A stretch of 64,000 nucleotides of DNA from Croceitalea marina (GCF_042684265.1 NZ_JBHULB010000014.1:62001-126000), one strand, 5' to 3'; positions 1 to 8,762 are shown, numbered from the stretch's first letter. Notes: a model not told the origin generated them from the sequence alone. Program-made: numbers and translations.

Positions 1-347
1 ATTGCTTCCATAAAGATGCCGTTATCGTATTTGCGTCAGGAAATAACAAGACTTCTGTGCCAATTTCGACTGCGCTGGAAGGTTGGAAGAAGGGGTTTAA
101 AGATACTAGAGAAGGGAAAATAAAAGTGAATATAGAACTTCGTTTTTCTCAAAGAATTGGAAACGAAACTACTGCTCACGAAACGGGAATATTTGTTTAT
201 ACGTCTACTGACACCTATACTGGAAACACAGCGAGGTTTATCATTCCTTTTGAAATGCTACTCGTAAAACGTAATAATAAATGGTACGCGATGATGGAAT
301 ATCAAAAACCATTTGCAACTCAAAAAGAATGGGACGCTCTACAATAG
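1..347 (+). CDS. Partial SnoaL/NTF2-like (DUF4440-type) protein, C-terminal part
   Basis: The reading frame is open from the left edge, so only the C-terminal ~115 residues are visible. A GTG at 57 lies inside the frame and is probably not the real start. The visible part alternates short strands and ends with a hydrophobic strand, a conserved LLVKRNNKWYAMM stretch and a final helix. This fits the cone-shaped alpha+beta barrel of the NTF2/SnoaL superfamily, in which a K/R-x-N-x-K-W motif before the last strand is common in DUF4440-type proteins. No catalytic residues can be assigned. The family assignment rests on pattern only; the N-terminus lies outside the window. Confidence 0.5.
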   Translation, partial: CFHKDAVIVFASGNNKTSVPISTALEGWKKGFKDTREGKIKVNIELRFSQRIGNETTAHETGIFVYTSTDTYTGNTARFIIPFEMLLVKRNNKWYAMMEYQKPFATQKEWDALQ

Positions 348-511
348 AGAGTATTTGAAAACATAGCACTGGCATACTGAAAATTTCAGAGACGTTTCAT
401 TTCTAAGTTGTATGTTCTATTTGAAATGATTAAAGAAAACATTCACATAAAACGAGAGATAATATACTGTATAGAATTATTTGTAACGAACGGAAAGATT
501 ATTGTAAATCC

Positions 512-688
512 TTAAAGCTTCGCGACCGCGTTGTCAAAGTCCGGCAATGCTTCAACAATAGTATTGGTAACTTCTTGGCCAATTTCATCGGCATATTGAG
601 CGTAAACCGTGTAGCCTACAACTAGCATCCCTATAACTAAAGACCAGATAAGGATTCTTGCAGGAAGTAATTTTTCAGAAGCTTTCAC
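512..688 (-). CDS. Small single-pass membrane protein, GTG start (candidate)
   Basis: A 58-codon frame starting with GTG and ending TAA. It encodes a basic N-terminus (VKASEKLLPAR), one clear hydrophobic helix at about residues 12-28 (ILIWSLVIGMLVVGYTVYA) and an acidic amphipathic tail ending in AKL. The frame stays open about 13 codons upstream of the GTG without a better start, and an internal ATG at codon 21 lies within the helix. Codon use is ordinary for the region. I do not recognise a family. Without this gene, the stretch from 348 to 801 holds nothing else I can support except a short hairpin beside the next gene. Confidence 0.45.
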   Translation of the reverse strand: MKASEKLLPARILIWSLVIGMLVVGYTVYAQYADEIGQEVTNTIVEALPDFDNAVAKL

Positions 689-781
689 GCCAAATTGATT
701 AAGTTGGTTAACTAAAAGTAATCTAAAAAAATTAGATTAACAAATACTTAACAAATCTAATATCTTGTAAAGCAGTCGACT

Positions 782-796
782 ACCCTAAAATAGGGT
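782..796 (-). other. Short hairpin just after the CDGSH gene stop
   Basis: A 6-bp stem ACCCTA/TAGGGT with a 3-nt loop sits 5 bp beyond the stop codon of the CDGSH gene. There is no T-run after it on the minus strand, so it could mark a transcript 3' end but is not a convincing intrinsic terminator. Confidence 0.3.
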
Positions 797-801
797 CCTA
801 T

Positions 802-1029
802 TTAAGCATTATGCGTGCCGTCACAGTAGGGTGGATTACTTGTTTTTTTACAAGTACATAAATAGGCTTCTTTGTTTTCTTCAACACTAAAACCCATAGA
901 CGGGGTAGCATTATGTGTTCGATGAGAACCATCACAAAAAGGCTGGTTTGTGCTATGACTACAAGTGCACCATGCGTAACGTTTGTCTTTTTCTAAATCA
1001 ACTTTAATAGGGCTGTAAGAATCACTCAT
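802..1029 (-). CDS. CDGSH iron-sulfur domain protein with two clusters
   Basis: A 75-residue protein carrying two complete CDGSH signatures (C-x-C-x2-S/T-x3-P-x-C-D-G-S/T-H). The first has Cys21, Cys23, Cys32 and His36; the second has Cys58, Cys60, Cys69 and His73. Each is expected to bind one 2Fe-2S cluster with three-Cys-one-His ligation, as in mitoNEET-type proteins and the bacterial two-CDGSH class. There is no membrane segment, so it is probably cytoplasmic and acts in electron or cluster transfer; no partner is evident. It follows the TauE-like gene by 66 bp on the same strand and may be co-transcribed with it. Confidence 0.93.
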   Translation of the reverse strand: MSDSYSPIKVDLEKDKRYAWCTCSHSTNQPFCDGSHRTHNATPSMGFSVEENKEAYLCTCKKTSNPPYCDGTHNA

Positions 1030-1095
1030 TTCTAATCATTATTATCAACTAAAATTAACGTAAACCTTTCTAAGAATTAAAATAAATAAGACAAC

Positions 1096-1839
1096 TTAGC
1101 GTAACAGAATTGCAATCGCCCCAAACGCCGTGACCACCAAAATAAAGATGCGATATTGCTTTTCGTTAATCAACTTCACCAGTTTTACGCCCGTAAAAAG
1201 GCCAAATAAAATAGCAGGCACTAATTTTAAATTTATGACTAAGGTTTCTAAAGAGATAGTCTCCCAAACAAATAAATGAAAAGGTAACTTAAAGAGATTG
1301 GTAATTAAAAAAAGCCAAGCTGCTGTGCCAACAAATTCGTTTTTAGGCAAGCGCATAGCCAAAAAGAAAAGATTGGTAAAGGCACCTGCGAGATTGCCTA
1401 TCATTGTGCATATGCCTGCAAAAACACCTGTGCCGCCTGCAAAGGCCCAATGAGTAGGCACTGATTTTGATTTTCGTCTTTCCCAATAAATCAAAATGGC
1501 CAGACTTATCATAATCACCACGACCATGCCAATTTTAAATTGCTTCTCGGGCAAATCCTTACCTAGAAAAACTCCGATTAGAATACCAGTGAGCATCCAA
1601 GGTAAAAACTTGCGAATGTACTTCCACTGGGTATGTCTATTGTAGTAGATTACGGCAAAAACGTCACCTACCAAAAGCAAGGGCATTATCAGACCTGTAG
1701 ATTGCTTTGCGCCAAATGCAAGGGCCATAAGGGTTACATTAAAAATAGAGAGGCCTTTGAGCCCGGCTTTTGAAATACCAAGCAAAAAAGAGGCGGTTGC
1801 GGCCAACACCCAACCGATTATGGAAACTTCAATATTCAT
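1096..1839 (-). CDS. TauE/SafE (DUF81) family membrane permease
   Basis: A 247-residue, very hydrophobic protein with about seven to eight predicted membrane helices in two halves. The first half holds the family-typical small-residue stretch FLLGISKAGLKGL near residues 18-30, and the second a matching GICTMIGNLAGAFTNLF stretch near residues 141-157. TauE/SafE proteins export or exchange organosulfur anions such as sulfite or sulfoacetate, but the substrate cannot be read from sequence and no sulfur-metabolism genes adjoin. The ATG start precedes the first helix directly and the length is normal for the family. The gene is divergent from the symporter gene. Confidence 0.85.
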   Translation of the reverse strand: MNIEVSIIGWVLAATASFLLGISKAGLKGLSIFNVTLMALAFGAKQSTGLIMPLLLVGDVFAVIYYNRHTQWKYIRKFLPWMLTGILIGVFLGKDLPEKQFKIGMVVVIMISLAILIYWERRKSKSVPTHWAFAGGTGVFAGICTMIGNLAGAFTNLFFLAMRLPKNEFVGTAAWLFLITNLFKLPFHLFVWETISLETLVINLKLVPAILFGLFTGVKLVKLINEKQYRIFILVVTAFGAIAILLR

Positions 1840-1909
1840 GCTTGGTAGTTAATTCTGATGTTATTGGTGGAACCTGAGTTTAGGTTGAGCGAATCTAAGG
1901 CAAAAATAT

Positions 1910-1937
1910 TTTAAAAATCGATATCTTTAAAAATCGA
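1910..1937. repeat. Direct repeat TTTAAAAATCGA x2 upstream of the symporter
   Basis: The 12-mer TTTAAAAATCGA occurs at 1910-1921 and again at 1926-1937, a 16-bp period, ending 13 bp before the symporter ATG. It lies in the divergent gap between the TauE-like and symporter genes. A repeated site so close to a start could be an operator, but no regulator is known. Confidence 0.4.
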
Positions 1938-1950
1938 CCAAAACCAACTT

Positions 1951-3762
1951 ATGGAACTCAGTACACTTGACTACGGTTTTATTATAATTTTCTTCTCACT
2001 TGTTTTAGGAATTGGAATATACGTTTCCAAAAAATCAGGAAAGAATTCTTCAGAATTTTTTCTTTCGGGCCGCACTATGCCTTGGTGGCTTTTGGGTCTT
2101 TCTATGGTAGCCACAACGTTCTCTACCGACACGCCCAACTTAGTTACTGATATCGTGAGAACTTCAGGGGTTTCTGGAAATTGGGTTTGGTGGTGTTTTC
2201 TATTAACAGGTATGCTCACCGTTTTTGTATATGCCAAGTTATGGAGAAAGTCTAATGTAAAAACGGATCTAGAATTTTATGAGATGCGCTACGGAGGTAA
2301 ACCAGCGAGTTTTCTTCGAAAGTTTAGATCTATATATCTAGGGGCGCTGTTCAATGTAATAACCATGGCATCCGTTACCTTGGCGGCTATAAAAATAGGC
2401 GGTATTATGTTGGGTCTAGAGCCTTGGGAAACCGTTGTCGGAGCAGGACTCATAACGGTAATTTTTAGCGCATTAGGGGGTTTTAAGGGAGTAGTCTATA
2501 CAGATTTTCTTCTATTTTTTGTAGCCATGGCAGGTGCAATTGGAGCGGCATTTTATTTGGTAAATATTCCTGAAGTGGGAGGCATTGAAGCTTTGATAGC
2601 CCACGAGAATGTTGCAGGCAAACTAAATATATTACCTGATTTTGATAATACCAGTGTACTTATAACCATGTTTATTATCCCTATTGCAGTGCAATGGTGG
2701 AGTTCTTGGTATCCAGGAGCTGAACCTGGCGGCGGCGGTTATATTGCACAACGAATGTTAGCAGCTAAAAATGAGAATCATGCTATTGGGGCCACGTTCT
2801 TTTTTAATATTATGCATTATGCTCTTCGCCCATGGCCATGGATTTTAGTGGCCTTGGCATCTTTGGTGGTTTATCCGGATATTGCTAGTATAGCATCGGC
2901 ATTTCCTGAAGTGGCTGAAAGTAAATTGGGTCATGATTTGGCGTATTCTGCAATGCTTACAAAATTACCAAGCGGACTTTTAGGAGTGGTTTTGGCTTCA
3001 TTGGTCGCAGCTTATATGAGCACCATTTCAACACAATTAAATTGGGGTTCTTCTTATATTGTTTTTGATTTTTACAAACAACAGATAAATCCTGATGCGA
3101 CAGAAAAGCAGATGGTTGTAGTGGGTAGAATCTCTACTGTAATATTGATGGTGCTTAGTGCATTATTAGCGCTAACGCTTCAAAACGCATTCGAAGTTTT
3201 TGACCTTTTGGTAACCTTCGGCGCAGGAACGGGATTAGTCTTTATTCTTAGATGGTTCTGGTGGCGTATCAATGCATGGAGTGAAATTACGGCGATGTTT
3301 GCTTCTGGAATCATCTCAATTCTATTGGTAAAAACCAGTTTGGGCGACATATTATTTGACCCTATAACGGGAGTTTTGCCAGAATGGGCCAACTATCCTT
3401 TTGTGGTGGTGGTCACTACAGCAATTTGGGTGGCGGTTACATTTATGACAAAACCTGAATCTGATGCAACGCTGCGCTCATTTTATAAAAAAATACAACC
3501 CGGAGGACCAGGATGGGCAAAAGTGGTTTCAAAAGCAACCAGAGATAATGAGGAGATTAGTACAACTAACGAAAAATGGAGCGTTCCCTCTGGTATTGGC
3601 GCAATGTTAATAGGAGTCGTTTTAATTTATAGTATCATGTTTGCCACAGGGTATTGGATTTATGGTGAAACCACATTGGCGCTAACGCTTACGGGCATTG
3701 CTATTGTAGCAGCAATTTTATTGGTACGTACTTGGGGTAAAATGAAGACAACTATTTTATAA
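1951..3762 (+). CDS. Sodium:solute symporter (SSS family)
   Basis: A 603-residue transporter with about 13-15 predicted helices. It begins with the SSS-typical first helix and the loop KKSGKNSSEFFLSGRTMPWW (residues about 27-46), followed by GLSMVATTFSTDTPN, the unwound-helix region that binds Na+ and substrate in vSGLT/PutP-like carriers. A long C-terminal part with PGGPGWAKV marks the subgroup found widely in Bacteroidota. Expected role: inner-membrane Na+-coupled uptake of a small organic solute, probably a sugar or derivative. The stop is 7 bp from the next ATG, so it is co-transcribed with a COG4299 membrane acyltransferase, which suggests amino-sugar or oligosaccharide handling. The substrate is inference. 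Confidence 0.9.
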   Translation: MELSTLDYGFIIIFFSLVLGIGIYVSKKSGKNSSEFFLSGRTMPWWLLGLSMVATTFSTDTPNLVTDIVRTSGVSGNWVWWCFLLTGMLTVFVYAKLWRKSNVKTDLEFYEMRYGGKPASFLRKFRSIYLGALFNVITMASVTLAAIKIGGIMLGLEPWETVVGAGLITVIFSALGGFKGVVYTDFLLFFVAMAGAIGAAFYLVNIPEVGGIEALIAHENVAGKLNILPDFDNTSVLITMFIIPIAVQWWSSWYPGAEPGGGGYIAQRMLAAKNENHAIGATFFFNIMHYALRPWPWILVALASLVVYPDIASIASAFPEVAESKLGHDLAYSAMLTKLPSGLLGVVLASLVAAYMSTISTQLNWGSSYIVFDFYKQQINPDATEKQMVVVGRISTVILMVLSALLALTLQNAFEVFDLLVTFGAGTGLVFILRWFWWRINAWSEITAMFASGIISILLVKTSLGDILFDPITGVLPEWANYPFVVVVTTAIWVAVTFMTKPESDATLRSFYKKIQPGGPGWAKVVSKATRDNEEISTTNEKWSVPSGIGAMLIGVVLIYSIMFATGYWIYGETTLALTLTGIAIVAAILLVRTWGKMKTTIL

Positions 3763-3769
3763 CATAGAC

Positions 3770-4855
3770 ATGAAAGACAGGATATTAGCGATTGATATTT
3801 TTAGGGGCATGACTATTGTTTTGATGATCTTAGTCAATACGCCTGGTACATGGTCTAACGTATACGCCCCCTTTTTGCATGCAAAATGGCATGGTTATAC
3901 ACCGACCGATTTGGTTTTTCCTTTTTTCTTATTTATTGTTGGTACTTCAATAGTGTTTGCATACCAGAACAAAAAGACAAACGCTGGCACCTACAAAAAA
4001 ATAGCTATTCGAAGCTTAAAACTGATAGGGTTAGGCCTGTTTTTGGGTGCATTCATGCTAAGCTTTCCATTTATAAAAGACTTTTCAGAGATAAGATTTC
4101 CCGGTGTTTTGCAAAGAATAGGGGTGGTTTTCTTTTTCGCTTCGATACTTTTTATAAATCTTGACTGGAAAAAACTTATCGGTGTTTCAGCTATTCTTTT
4201 AATAGGATACTGGTTGTTGATGACCTTAGTGCCAGTAAACGGCATAGAATCAACTTTAGACCGTGCGCCTAATAATTTTGCAAACTGGTTAGATGTAAAG
4301 GTATTCGGAACCCACAATTACAAACCAGACTATGACCCCGAAGGACTGTTAAGCACAATTCCATCAATTGTAAGTTCGTTGTTAGGAATTTTCACAGGAC
4401 TAATATTACTGTCAAAACAAAAGAAAAAGGCAACTATTCTATTTGGTCTGGGAGGGTCGCTACTATTAATAGGCCATTTATGGGATTTTGTATTCCCTAT
4501 TAACAAAGCGCTGTGGACAAGCAGCTTTGTTTTGGTTACCGCCGGTTGGGCCAATGTGGTTTTAGCATTGATTTATTACCTAACGGATGTAAAGAAAATT
4601 GAATTTGGTAGTATATTCAAATACGCTGGGGCAAATGCTATTGTTCTCTATTTTTTATCAAGCTGTATCAGCAAGGTAATGGGCCTCATTAAGGTTGGTG
4701 AAACCTCTTTACATGGCTGGCTGTTTCAAAATATTTATGTTCAAGAATTTATCTCTTTAGAAACTTCTTCCTTACTTTATGGGTTAAGTGTAGTTGCTTT
4801 CTATTGCCTATTGGCGTATGTACTTTATAAGGGTAATGTTTTTATTAAGGTTTAA
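3770..4855 (+). CDS. NagX-type membrane acyltransferase-like protein (COG4299, DUF5009)
   Basis: A 361-residue polytopic membrane protein with about ten helices. The N-terminal DIFRGMTIVLMILVNTPG (residues 8-25), the FPFFLFIVGTSIVFA helix near residues 46-60 and RFPGVLQRIGVVFF near residues 109-122 are signature blocks of the family related to heparan-alpha-glucosaminide N-acetyltransferase. Bacterial relatives (NagX) occur in N-acetylglucosamine utilisation loci; their exact reaction is poorly established. The gene lies 7 bp after the symporter stop, a tight two-gene operon. A role in modifying or moving an amino sugar at the inner membrane is likely but inferred. Confidence 0.85.
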   Translation: MKDRILAIDIFRGMTIVLMILVNTPGTWSNVYAPFLHAKWHGYTPTDLVFPFFLFIVGTSIVFAYQNKKTNAGTYKKIAIRSLKLIGLGLFLGAFMLSFPFIKDFSEIRFPGVLQRIGVVFFFASILFINLDWKKLIGVSAILLIGYWLLMTLVPVNGIESTLDRAPNNFANWLDVKVFGTHNYKPDYDPEGLLSTIPSIVSSLLGIFTGLILLSKQKKKATILFGLGGSLLLIGHLWDFVFPINKALWTSSFVLVTAGWANVVLALIYYLTDVKKIEFGSIFKYAGANAIVLYFLSSCISKVMGLIKVGETSLHGWLFQNIYVQEFISLETSSLLYGLSVVAFYCLLAYVLYKGNVFIKV

Positions 4856-4987
4856 TAATCTTTGAGTATTGAGTTAGGTTATTGTAAATAGAATTTTGCA
4901 GACAAATAAACCTAGTTAGCAGAAAGACTTTTTTTAAATATAGAAAATGAATAACTTTTGTATGATTGTTTTCTCTATTCTATAAAC

Positions 4988-6013
4988 ATGAAAAAGTCAA
5001 TTGTTATTGGATTGCATTTTGGTTTTTGGTTCTGTTATTTGGTATTGACTATAGTGCTGTTATCTCTTTCTTTAAAAGGCGAAGAGAATTCTGTTGTAGA
5101 CAAAGCAACGGTAAGGGTTATTTACTTCGCCATTATTCCGTCTATCATCTCTTTTTACTCCTTTTATTTTCTAATATTCCGTAGTATAAGAAAGAAGCGA
5201 TTTATACGTGCTATTCTTTACGCAATTGTTACTTCAATTGGGGCTTCGCTAGTAGGCACTGCCTTAATTTACATTTTTCTTGGAGTAGAAAGTTTAACAA
5301 GAGCTCAAGAATCGGTTGCTGTAGGTATCATTTTTATTTCATTTGTATGCTTAATAATCGGAATAATGGCCCTAGTAACCAAAGGGTTTTTAAGGTGGTA
5401 CGAAGAATTAAAATTAAAAGAAGAGTTAAAACAAAAAAATCATGAAATGGAAATGGCTTTGGTGAAATCTCAACTTGACCCACATTTCTTGTTCAATACG
5501 CTTAATAATATTGACATTTTAATTTTGAAAGACGCCGCGGAAGCCTCCAAATACCTGAATAAATTATCTGATATCATGCGTTTTATGTTATTTGAAACAA
5601 AAACAGATGAAATTTTGCTTTCAAAAGAACTTGAATACATAGAAAAGTACATCGCTCTGCAAAAAATTAGAACAGCAAATTCCAGTTATATAAATTTTGA
5701 AATTAAAGGCTCCCCAAAAGGTCGAACCATTGCACCAATGGTTTTTCTTCCATTTATTGAGAATGCTTTTAAGCACACTACAAATAAAAAATTGAACAAT
5801 GCCATTACCATCATTATTACAATACAGAAAGAAACCGTAAAGTTTGAATGTAAGAACAAGTTAGATCCTAATCGGAAATTAAAACAGGAAAGTCATGGCT
5901 TGGGCAATACGCTCATTAAAAAAAGGCTTAGACTTCTTTATCCAGAAAAACACACGCTAGCGGTAGAGAAGACAGACACAGAATATAGTGTAAGCCTATT
6001 GATTAAAGGATAG
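4988..6013 (+). CDS. LytS/YehU-type sensor histidine kinase
   Basis: I place the start at the second ATG (MKKSIVIG), giving 341 residues; an in-frame ATG 30 bp upstream would add an atypical polar extension. Four hydrophobic helices fill the first ~140 residues, without a sizeable extracytoplasmic domain. A short coiled stretch (ELKLKEELKQKNHEMEM) leads into the His_kinase block with SQLDPHFLFNTLNNID, whose His is the expected phosphorylation site. A GHKL ATPase domain follows (FLPFIENAFKHT; GLGN). It is paired with the LytTR regulator 11 bp downstream. The signal is unknown; location is the inner membrane. Confidence 0.93.
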   Translation: MKKSIVIGLHFGFWFCYLVLTIVLLSLSLKGEENSVVDKATVRVIYFAIIPSIISFYSFYFLIFRSIRKKRFIRAILYAIVTSIGASLVGTALIYIFLGVESLTRAQESVAVGIIFISFVCLIIGIMALVTKGFLRWYEELKLKEELKQKNHEMEMALVKSQLDPHFLFNTLNNIDILILKDAAEASKYLNKLSDIMRFMLFETKTDEILLSKELEYIEKYIALQKIRTANSSYINFEIKGSPKGRTIAPMVFLPFIENAFKHTTNKKLNNAITIIITIQKETVKFECKNKLDPNRKLKQESHGLGNTLIKKRLRLLYPEKHTLAVEKTDTEYSVSLLIKG

Positions 6014-6024
6014 ATTGATAAAGA

Positions 6025-6735
6025 ATGCCAACAATAATGAAAAAGTATAAATGTATCATTATAGAAGATGAGCCCTTAGCCCTTGAAAGAACCAAGGAAT
6101 TTACTCAAAAAATACCCTTTCTTGACTTAGCTGCCACATTTGATAATGCACTAGATGGACTCGCTTTTTTGAAGACCAATAAAGTGGATGTTCTTTTTTT
6201 GGATATCAACATGGATGAGTTGACAGGGATAGAGTTTTTAGAAAGCTCAAGAATAGAGAGTCAAGTAATTATCACTACAGCGTACCAAGAATATGCATTA
6301 AAAAGCTTTGAACTTAACGTCACGGATTATTTGCTAAAGCCGTTTACCTTCAACCGTTTTTTACTGGCCGTGAATAAAGCACAAGAGAATTTAGATATAA
6401 AAACAGAGAAAAAATCATCAGAATTTATCTTCGTTAAAACAGAGAATCGTTTGGAGAAAATCAACTTTCAAGATATTCTTTACATTGAAGGAATGCGTGA
6501 TTACCGTAGAATTCATACCATTAATAAAAGAATTATGACACTTCAAAACTTTAAGGAATTTGAAGCGATTATTCCCTCCAATATTGTCTGTAGAGTGCAT
6601 AAATCTTATATGGTTTCCCTAAGCAAAATAGAATCCATAGAACGGAATAGGATAAGAATTGCCAATCAAATGATTCCCATTTCCGAAACTTATAAAGCAG
6701 GTTTTTTTCAGCAAATCGGTTCCAGTAACTGGTAA
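6025..6735 (+). CDS. LytTR-family response regulator
   Basis: A receiver domain (residues about 5-120: acidic pair in IIEDEP, phospho-acceptor Asp in VLFLDIN near residue 57, conserved Thr in IITTAY, Lys in LLKPF) is followed by a LytTR DNA-binding domain (residues about 135-235: FVKTENRLEKI, ILYIEGMRDYRRIHT, FCRVHKSYMV-like end). Such regulators bind direct repeats in promoters. An ATG 12 bp further on (MKKYKC) is an equally good start. It is the second gene of a two-component pair. Targets are unknown; the symporter/NagX genes upstream on the same strand are a possible but unproven target. Confidence 0.93.
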   Translation: MPTIMKKYKCIIIEDEPLALERTKEFTQKIPFLDLAATFDNALDGLAFLKTNKVDVLFLDINMDELTGIEFLESSRIESQVIITTAYQEYALKSFELNVTDYLLKPFTFNRFLLAVNKAQENLDIKTEKKSSEFIFVKTENRLEKINFQDILYIEGMRDYRRIHTINKRIMTLQNFKEFEAIIPSNIVCRVHKSYMVSLSKIESIERNRIRIANQMIPISETYKAGFFQQIGSSNW

Positions 6736-7154
6736 ATTTCTTTTGTCCAAACGTCAAACACAATGGGCGTAACAATTTAAACAATGAGGAGAGGTCTACG
6801 CCACCGTTCTTACATTAAATGGAGCGATGCTTTATTGTAAGACCAATCATTTTATTGGGCAATTAGATACTTCGACAACACTAGTTATTCCATAATTCTA
6901 TTATCGCTTCGGCCATCCCCTAAGGAAGTTTCAAGAGTACCGCTCAAAGCAAAATCTTTTGCAGATCAAAAACAGGCATTTGCAGATAGCTTTACCAGCC
7001 TTGCATAACAAAATTTCATAACCCTTAAGATTCATCAATATTTGCCTCGTAATCAAATATTTAGATGAAATTAATCTTTTGAAGTAATAGGTATCTGAGC
7101 ATCCATCTGAATAAAATTTGCGAATTAAAATAATACATCAAAAAACAAACAATC
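6736..7154. other. Intergenic stretch with no supported gene
   Basis: About 420 bp after the LytTR gene. I see no open frame with coding character, no tRNA-like fold and no exact TAnnTTTG promoter. The only structure noticed is a weak CCAAT-N6-ATTGG dyad near 6843-6858. The last ~40 bp before the next small gene are A-rich, as is usual for leaders in this phylum. Confidence 0.5.
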
Positions 7155-7283
7155 ATGAAACGAAAAAATCGAAATAAAGGTATTCGAGTATTTAACCCGA
7201 TAATAGGATTTGGCTGGAGTACAACAGCTAGATTTCCAAAAAAGAATTTAAAGGTAAAATATCAAAGCGCTTCATTATGTTAA
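7155..7283 (+). CDS. Small basic 42-residue protein (hypothetical)
   Basis: An ATG frame of 42 codons preceded by the A-rich leader AAAACAAACAATC. It encodes MKRKNRNKGIRVF followed by NPIIGFGWSTTARF and a Lys-rich end, so the product is strongly basic with a short hydrophobic middle. Its stop overlaps the ATG of the next gene (ATGTTAA), a classic arrangement for translational coupling, and this is the main reason for believing it. No family is recognised. Confidence 0.5.
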   Translation: MKRKNRNKGIRVFNPIIGFGWSTTARFPKKNLKVKYQSASLC

Positions 7284-7663
7284 AAAGCAACATCAAACCA
7301 CAGGAGTTGGTTTCTACACTATGGATATTCATCTTGTTCAATATGATTCTAAGGGATTTACATGAATTTCCAACCGAAGGCTATGTAGAAGAAATGATGT
7401 CTTTAAGATTATCAGAAGAAGTAATGCTCTTTTATGCATTCATAGTAGAAATACCAATTTTGATGATAGTTCTTTCCAGAATATTAAATCACAAGGCCAA
7501 TAAATGGGCGAACGTAATCGCTGTGCTAGTTTCTAGTCTAGGAATACTTTACACACTGCCCTCGGGAGATTTAGATGAAATATTCTTTGCCCTTATTAAT
7601 TCAGCGGCATTTTTTATAATACTTCGTACAGTATGGAAAGTGCCTTTTAATGACACACTCTAA
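7277..7663 (+). CDS. Four-helix membrane protein, DUF6326-like
   Basis: A 128-residue protein with four hydrophobic segments (about residues 12-28, 48-67, 76-96 and 100-120). The opening LVSTLWIFILFNMILRDLHEF and the polar loop before helix 2 resemble small flavobacterial membrane proteins annotated DUF6326; this is recognition by eye. There are no catalytic motifs. The start overlaps the stop of the preceding small gene, so the two are likely translated in a coupled way. Confidence 0.6.
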   Translation: MLKSNIKPQELVSTLWIFILFNMILRDLHEFPTEGYVEEMMSLRLSEEVMLFYAFIVEIPILMIVLSRILNHKANKWANVIAVLVSSLGILYTLPSGDLDEIFFALINSAAFFIILRTVWKVPFNDTL

Positions 7664-7680
7664 TCGAAAAATCTGGTAAA

Positions 7681-7914
7681 GTGAAAAAATCAAAATATCT
7701 ACTTAAAATATATAGCAAGCCTATTTTATCCTTATTAGGAGTTGTTCTCATTTTCGGGCTGAACTCTTGTGCTTCCAATTGGTTTCTTACTCCTCGGGAA
7801 AAAAGCATTAAAGAATGGGAATCTCAACATGGTAAGACAGAAGAAAAAGAATCTGATTCTATTCAAAGATGGTCGGGTATTTACACCAAGCAAAAAATTC
7901 AAGAATTTAAATAG
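7681..7914 (+). CDS. Small lipoprotein, GTG start
   Basis: 77 residues. A basic N-terminus and hydrophobic helix end in a lipobox (GLNSC, Cys at about residue 30), so the mature part is a ~48-residue charged peptide anchored in a membrane, followed by WESQHGKTEEKESDS and a Lys-rich tail. GTG is the only start that keeps the full signal peptide. It ends 2 bp before the next ATG and is clearly in the same operon. No family is recognised. Confidence 0.6.
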   Translation: MKKSKYLLKIYSKPILSLLGVVLIFGLNSCASNWFLTPREKSIKEWESQHGKTEEKESDSIQRWSGIYTKQKIQEFK

Positions 7915-7916
7915 AC

Positions 7917-8762
7917 ATGAAATATTATCTGTATACTACAATTACACTGACTTTATGCATGCCTTTTATAGTCGCAGATGTTCTGTACCCATTGAATACC
8001 GTCGGCAATAAACCAGATTTAGGGCGTAATCTATCATCCGATTATAAAGATTTGACTGATTTTTCAGAGTCCATTGCAACCTTTATAATGAAGGAAGAGA
8101 GCTTCAATCGTTTATTTTGGGAAGGCCTAATCAAATCTTACAGTTTTTATTCTTCATCAGAATACATAGAACAATCCACAATAAATGATTTAATCGAAAC
8201 AAGACTTTGGTCAAATCCTGACTTAAAACATTCTTTTAAGAAACCTGAAATAAACAGGACTAATTTCTTAATGGCATTTAATGCCTTGAATAGTTTTTCA
8301 GGGAAATGGCATGGAAAATGGGAAACTATGAAGATGCACCATCTTTGGCTTCCGGTTCGGAAATGTAATACAGCTCTATTCGATAGCTTTACGTTGGTGG
8401 GCTTCCAATCATGCTATACGGGAGATGGGATTGGATGGAACTATGTACTGAAAAAAGAGGATGATGTCATCATTCTGGGCTTTGTATATCATTTCAATGA
8501 TAACGGAAAAATTTTCGCAAGAAACCCACACTATGCCTTTCTGAATTCTAAAAAGCAACTGACTTGGGTTTCAGACAATCATATTTATTATGAATTTGTA
8601 TGTACGAATTCTACGTGCGCTAATGAACAGCACTATGTGATAACCGGAGCACAATATGAAAAAAATGCCAACGGAATAGAGCTCATCTCTGGATTTCAGG
8701 CAATATATCTTGACAAAAATCAACTAATCCCGGATTTTCAAAGTCTTTGTGTGGAGAAATGA
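7917..8762 (+). CDS. Secreted/periplasmic hypothetical protein
   Basis: 281 residues starting with a signal-peptide-like segment (KYYLYTTITLTLCMPFIVADVLYP), so export to the periplasm or surface is likely. A helical region (residues about 40-120) precedes a beta-rich half beginning with FSGKWHGKWETMKMHHLWLP and containing several aromatic strands, which looks like a lipocalin- or calycin-type barrel (a G-x-W near the first strand), but this is only an impression. Cysteines in CTNSTCANEQH may form a disulfide. It immediately follows the small lipoprotein gene. No family is recognised. Confidence 0.65.
   Translation: MKYYLYTTITLTLCMPFIVADVLYPLNTVGNKPDLGRNLSSDYKDLTDFSESIATFIMKEESFNRLFWEGLIKSYSFYSSSEYIEQSTINDLIETRLWSNPDLKHSFKKPEINRTNFLMAFNALNSFSGKWHGKWETMKMHHLWLPVRKCNTALFDSFTLVGFQSCYTGDGIGWNYVLKKEDDVIILGFVYHFNDNGKIFARNPHYAFLNSKKQLTWVSDNHIYYEFVCTNSTCANEQHYVITGAQYEKNANGIELISGFQAIYLDKNQLIPDFQSLCVEK

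Noticed and set aside
3886..4164. Frames overlapping the NagX-like gene on both strands (3886-4164 plus, 3991-4317 minus)
   Set aside because: They lie inside a strongly supported membrane-protein gene and have no sensible leader or family features.
4958..4987. Earlier ATG of the LytS-type kinase
   Set aside because: The added ten residues are atypical; the ATG at 4988 gives the usual Met-Lys-Lys start directly before the first helix.
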